From Thermoanaerobaculia bacterium (lineage in GTDB: Bacteria > Acidobacteriota > Thermoanaerobaculia > Multivoradales > J023), in contig JAUIJL010000004.1 of the NCBI GenBank assembly GCA_030431255.1, positions 186,001 through 250,000 on the forward strand: 64,000 nucleotides of DNA, read 5' to 3'. How positions within the stretch are numbered: position 1 is the first letter of the stretch; each line of letters opens with the position of its first letter. The notes below the pieces were generated by a model. The model searched no databases, was not told the origin of the DNA, and saw only the letters and a program-made list of their open reading frames with translations. This document shows positions 61,632-64,000 of this stretch, in pieces. Both the position numbers and the translations under genes were made by a program.

Positions 61632-62030
61632 TCAAACGCGCCGACGCTTACGCGGACGGCAACCGTTGTGGGGGATCGGGGTCAAATCTTTGATCGACTG
61701 GACTTGCAAGCCACAGCCTTGAAGCGCGCGAATCGCGGACTCACGTCCACCACCGGGGCCTTTGACCATTACGTCGAGGGTTCGCACCCCGCGCTCCTTG
61801 GCGGTCATGCCCGCGTCCCTGCCGGCCATCTGGGCGGCAAAAGGCGTGCCCTTGCGAGAGCCTTTGAAGCCGGCTTTGCCGGAAGAGGCCCAAGCGATGA
61901 CGTTGCCTTCTGGATCCGCGACCGACACCAAGGTGTTGTTGAAAGTCGCTTGGATGAACGCAACGCCGTGGGGCACGACGCGGCGATCCTTCTTCTTGCC
62001 GCTACGCTTGTCTTTGTTGGTTTTTGCCAT
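61632..62030 (-). CDS. rpsK: 30S ribosomal protein S11
   Basis: 132 residues with the S11 signatures [32 protein letters not shown], and [13 protein letters not shown], ending [19 protein letters not shown] lysine-rich N-terminus is normal. It lies 15 bp after rpsM. Confidence 0.97.
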   Translation of the reverse strand: MAKTNKDKRSGKKKDRRVVPHGVAFIQATFNNTLVSVADPEGNVIAWASSGKAGFKGSRKGTPFAAQMAGRDAGMTAKERGVRTLDVMVKGPGGGRESAIRALQGCGLQVQSIKDLTPIPHNGCRPRKRRRV

Positions 62031-62045
62031 TTTCCTACACTACCC

Positions 62046-62426
62046 TTACTTGCGGACTTTTTTCTTACCGGTCACCTGCACACGCTTCGGTCCCTTGCGG
62101 GTCCGGGCGTTGGTGTGGGTCCGCTGTCCCCGGGTCGGCAGGCCTCGGCGATGGCGTACGCCGCGGTAGCAACCGATTTCCATCAAACGACGGATGTTCT
62201 GGTTGACTTCCTTGCGTAGGTCGCCTTCGACTCGATGGTTGTCCAAGATCTCCTGACGAATCTTACGGGCTTCATCTTCCGTCAGATCCTTCACCTTGGT
62301 CGTGGGATCGACCTCGGTGGCTTCCAGGATCTTGTAGGAAACAGTCCGGCCAATGCCGTGAATGTAGGTGAGCCCGATCCAGACCTGTTTGTTCGGTGGC
62401 AGGTCGACACCAGAAATACGTGCCAT
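62046..62426 (-). CDS. rpsM: 30S ribosomal protein S13
   Basis: 126 residues from ATG 62426 ([10 protein letters not shown]), the conserved S13 start; longer readings run into rpmJ. Features: [32 protein letters not shown] and a lysine-rich tail. The start follows the rpmJ stop by 4 bp. Confidence 0.97.
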   Translation of the reverse strand: MARISGVDLPPNKQVWIGLTYIHGIGRTVSYKILEATEVDPTTKVKDLTEDEARKIRQEILDNHRVEGDLRKEVNQNIRRLMEIGCYRGVRHRRGLPTRGQRTHTNARTRKGPKRVQVTGKKKVRK

Positions 62427-62430
62427 CTTC

Positions 62431-62544
62431 TTAACCCTGACGCTGCTTATGCTTTGGGTTGTCACAAATTACCCGGACGACACCATGCCGCCGAATCACT
62501 TTGCACTTCGAACACATCCGTTTGACCGATGCTCGGACTTTCAT
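62431..62544 (-). CDS. rpmJ: 50S ribosomal protein L36
   Basis: 37 residues, found by reading the minus strand between infA and rpsM: M-K-V-R-A-S-V-K, then C11-x2-C14, C27, and H32, the zinc-ribbon L36 pattern, ending H-K-Q-R-Q-G. Exact position and size expected for rpmJ. Zinc-binding (C+) type. Confidence 0.97.
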   Translation of the reverse strand: MKVRASVKRMCSKCKVIRRHGVVRVICDNPKHKQRQG

Positions 62545-62590
62545 GCTTCGGTTCCTCGCTACTAGTTCCGTTGAGGGTTCCCGTAAAGGA

Positions 62591-62812
62591 TCAACCCTTC
62601 AGCCGGTACGTGATCCTTCCGCGGCTCAAATCATAGGGCGACAATTCGACTCGCACCCGATCACCCGGCAGAATACGAATGAAATGCTTACGCATCTTTC
62701 CGGAAATGTGAGCCAAAACCTGATGCCCGTTTTCCAATTCCACACGGAACATGGCGTTGGGCAAAGTCTCACTCACCACCGCTTCGACTTCGATCGCGTC
62801 TTCCTTGGCCAA
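62591..62812 (-). CDS. infA: translation initiation factor IF-1
   Basis: 73 residues, an S1/OB-fold: [26 protein letters not shown], and [14 protein letters not shown]. Lies between map and rpmJ, as usual. Confidence 0.98.
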   Translation of the reverse strand: MAKEDAIEVEAVVSETLPNAMFRVELENGHQVLAHISGKMRKHFIRILPGDRVRVELSPYDLSRGRITYRLKG

Positions 62813-62833
62813 AGTTAATCCTTTTGTCGGTTT

Positions 62834-63652
62834 CTAGGCCCTGGCGGCGACGACATTGTCGTCGGCGGCCTGGAAGGTGAGAATCCGGTTGTTTTCCGCC
62901 TCATCGACGCCCAGAATCCTCGGTCCTCGCTCGGTGACAGCCACCGAGTACTCAAAATGCGCCGAAAGCGCCCCGTCTAAAGTACGGGACGTCCAACCAT
63001 CGGCGTCGGTCTTCACTTTGTGGCTGCCCGCATTGACCATCGGCTCGATGGCCAACACAAGCCCCGGGCGCAGGCGTTGGCCCTTGCCCGGTTTGCCGAA
63101 ATTTGGCACCTGAGGCTCTTCGTGTAGAGACATCCCCACCCCGTGTCCAACGAATTGCTGGACGATGGAAAAACCCCTGGCCTCAACGTGGGATTGAACA
63201 GCATGACCGATGTCCCCCAAGCGTCCGTTGGGACGAGCTTGTTGAACACCGAGCATCAGCGACTCACGGGTGACTTTCAACAGCAGAGCAGCCTCTTCGG
63301 AGATTTGCCCCACCGCATAGGTGCGAGCCGCGTCCCCGATGTACCCTTTGTATTGCACCCCGCAGTCGAATCCGATGATGTCGCCTTCCTGCAGGGGGCG
63401 GTCATCGGGAATGCCGTGAACGATCACGTCGTTCAGCGCGGTGCATAGTGTCGCAGGATAGCCCTTATAATTCAAGAACGCCGGCACACCCCCCGCTTCG
63501 CGAATGGTTTGCTCAGCCCAGCGATCCAGAGCTTTCGGCGTCACACCCGGCTCGATGCGATCCTCTAGACCCGCGAGGATCCTGTGCACAATGGCATTCG
63601 CCTCGTGCATCAGCTCGATTTCGCCCGGGGTTTTGAGGATCACTTTGCTCAC
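62834..63652 (-). CDS. map: methionine aminopeptidase type I
   Basis: 272 residues. Removes N-terminal Met from new proteins with two metal ions. Metal ligands: Asp in G-F-D-C-G-V, Asp in I-G-D-A-A-R-T-Y, His in F-V-G-H-G-V-G, Glu in A-I-E-P-M and Glu in V-T-E-R-G-P-R. Four-base overlap with adk upstream (ATGA). Confidence 0.96.
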   Translation of the reverse strand: MSKVILKTPGEIELMHEANAIVHRILAGLEDRIEPGVTPKALDRWAEQTIREAGGVPAFLNYKGYPATLCTALNDVIVHGIPDDRPLQEGDIIGFDCGVQYKGYIGDAARTYAVGQISEEAALLLKVTRESLMLGVQQARPNGRLGDIGHAVQSHVEARGFSIVQQFVGHGVGMSLHEEPQVPNFGKPGKGQRLRPGLVLAIEPMVNAGSHKVKTDADGWTSRTLDGALSAHFEYSVAVTERGPRILGVDEAENNRILTFQAADDNVVAARA

Positions 63653-64000
63653 TGGTCTTTCACCGCATCAAGAATAGCTTGCTGCACGGCGTCCATGCTT
63701 TGGTGCCCGTCGATCTCGCGCAACAGCCCGAGCCCACGGTAGTGGCCGACCAAGGGCTCGGTCTTCGAGCGATACTCTTCGAGCCGGATCTTGACCACGT
63801 CCTCCGTATCGTCTTTGCGCCCACGGCCGAGGGCTCGCTCTACGAGAACGGGCTCGGGAGCGTCGATCATGACCACGTGGTCGATCGATGCGCCGATGCT
63901 TTCGAGGATCGAATCCAAGGTCTCGACTTGCGGCAGAGTGCGGGGATAGCCGTCCAGCAGGAAACCGACTTTAGCGTCGTCTTCCGCCAGGCGAGCTTTC
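63649..64000 (-). CDS. adk: adenylate kinase, 5' part outside the window
   Basis: The visible 116 residues form the C-terminal half of adenylate kinase: G-F-L-L-D-G-Y-P-R-T-L-P-Q, V-E-R-A-L-G-R-G-R-K-D-D, and I-R-L-E-E-Y-R-S-K-T-E-P-L near the end. The LID domain looks like the short type (R-x-x-G-R-K-D-D-T-E-D) rather than the zinc-ribbon LID. Its start and the preceding secY, if present, lie beyond base 64000. Confidence 0.95.
   Translation of the reverse strand, partial: KARLAEDDAKVGFLLDGYPRTLPQVETLDSILESIGASIDHVVMIDAPEPVLVERALGRGRKDDTEDVVKIRLEEYRSKTEPLVGHYRGLGLLREIDGHQSMDAVQQAILDAVKDQ

Overview
The window looks like a chromosomal stretch of a GC-rich Gram-negative bacterium, most likely Acidobacteriota (possibly Thermoanaerobaculia). 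The reasoning is inference from gene content: a Ser/Thr kinase fused to PD40/TolB-type propeller repeats, a secreted VWA protein with a GWxTD-like region, a secreted PA-domain protein with a C-terminal module I associate with this group, and a MoxR/DUF58/DUF4350/DUF4129/SpoIIM/RDD operon. Heptose-precursor genes and a family-9 glycosyltransferase point to an LPS-bearing envelope. No rRNA, tRNA, CRISPR array, insertion sequence or prophage was seen.

Layout. 0.2-2.6 kb: a two-gene secreted pair (small exported protein, then a PA-domain metallopeptidase-like protein) preceded by three tandem palindromic repeats. 2.6-8.4 kb: membrane-anchored FMN glutamate-synthase-family protein, kinase-propeller receptor, NADP-type glutamate dehydrogenase. 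8.5-12.1 kb: SGNH hydrolase, GT39/TPR membrane glycosyltransferase, small TPR protein. 12.1-21.5 kb, minus strand: Pcm methyltransferase, RDD, SpoIIM-like, unknown membrane protein, DUF4129, DUF4350, MoxR ATPase, DUF58, then a translationally coupled kynureninase. 21.6-28.2 kb: PLP decarboxylase, a 130-bp inverted-repeat element, and a five-gene hydroxyproline catabolic operon (epimerase, three-part FAD/2Fe-2S/NAD(P)-type D-hydroxyproline dehydrogenase, deaminase). 28.4-32.1 kb: GntR (YtrA-type) regulator with ABC ATPase and permease.

32.1-36.8 kb is the least explained part: three consecutive genes that each carry a clan-CD (CHAT/caspase-like) His block. The second keeps both His and Cys, the first has lost the Cys, and the third has a different HG/CC arrangement. 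I propose a three-component CHAT-type cassette. 36.8-42.4 kb: VWA/GWxTD protein and a secreted pair (large carboxypeptidase-regulatory-like protein plus a Cys-rich small protein) behind a clear sigma70-type promoter. 42.5-50.0 kb: PilB, GT9 heptosyltransferase, split RfaE2/RfaE1, polyprenyl glycosylphosphotransferase, DUF1972 glycosyltransferase. 50.3-54.8 kb: ECF sigma, anti-sigma and Spy/CpxP-like protein, then a Cache-HAMP-cyclase-like-kinase fusion whose kinase lacks its catalytic Asp. 55.0-59.2 kb: LuxE-like ligase, STAS protein, RNase HI with a zinc-ribbon-like N-terminus, PBP-type transpeptidase. 59.3-64.0 kb: adk (partial), map, infA, rpmJ, rpsM, rpsK, rpsD, rpoA and rplQ, ending in a hairpin terminator.

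Most genes sit in tightly overlapping operons (ATGA junctions are common), and several convergent pairs are separated by only 2 to 10 bp.
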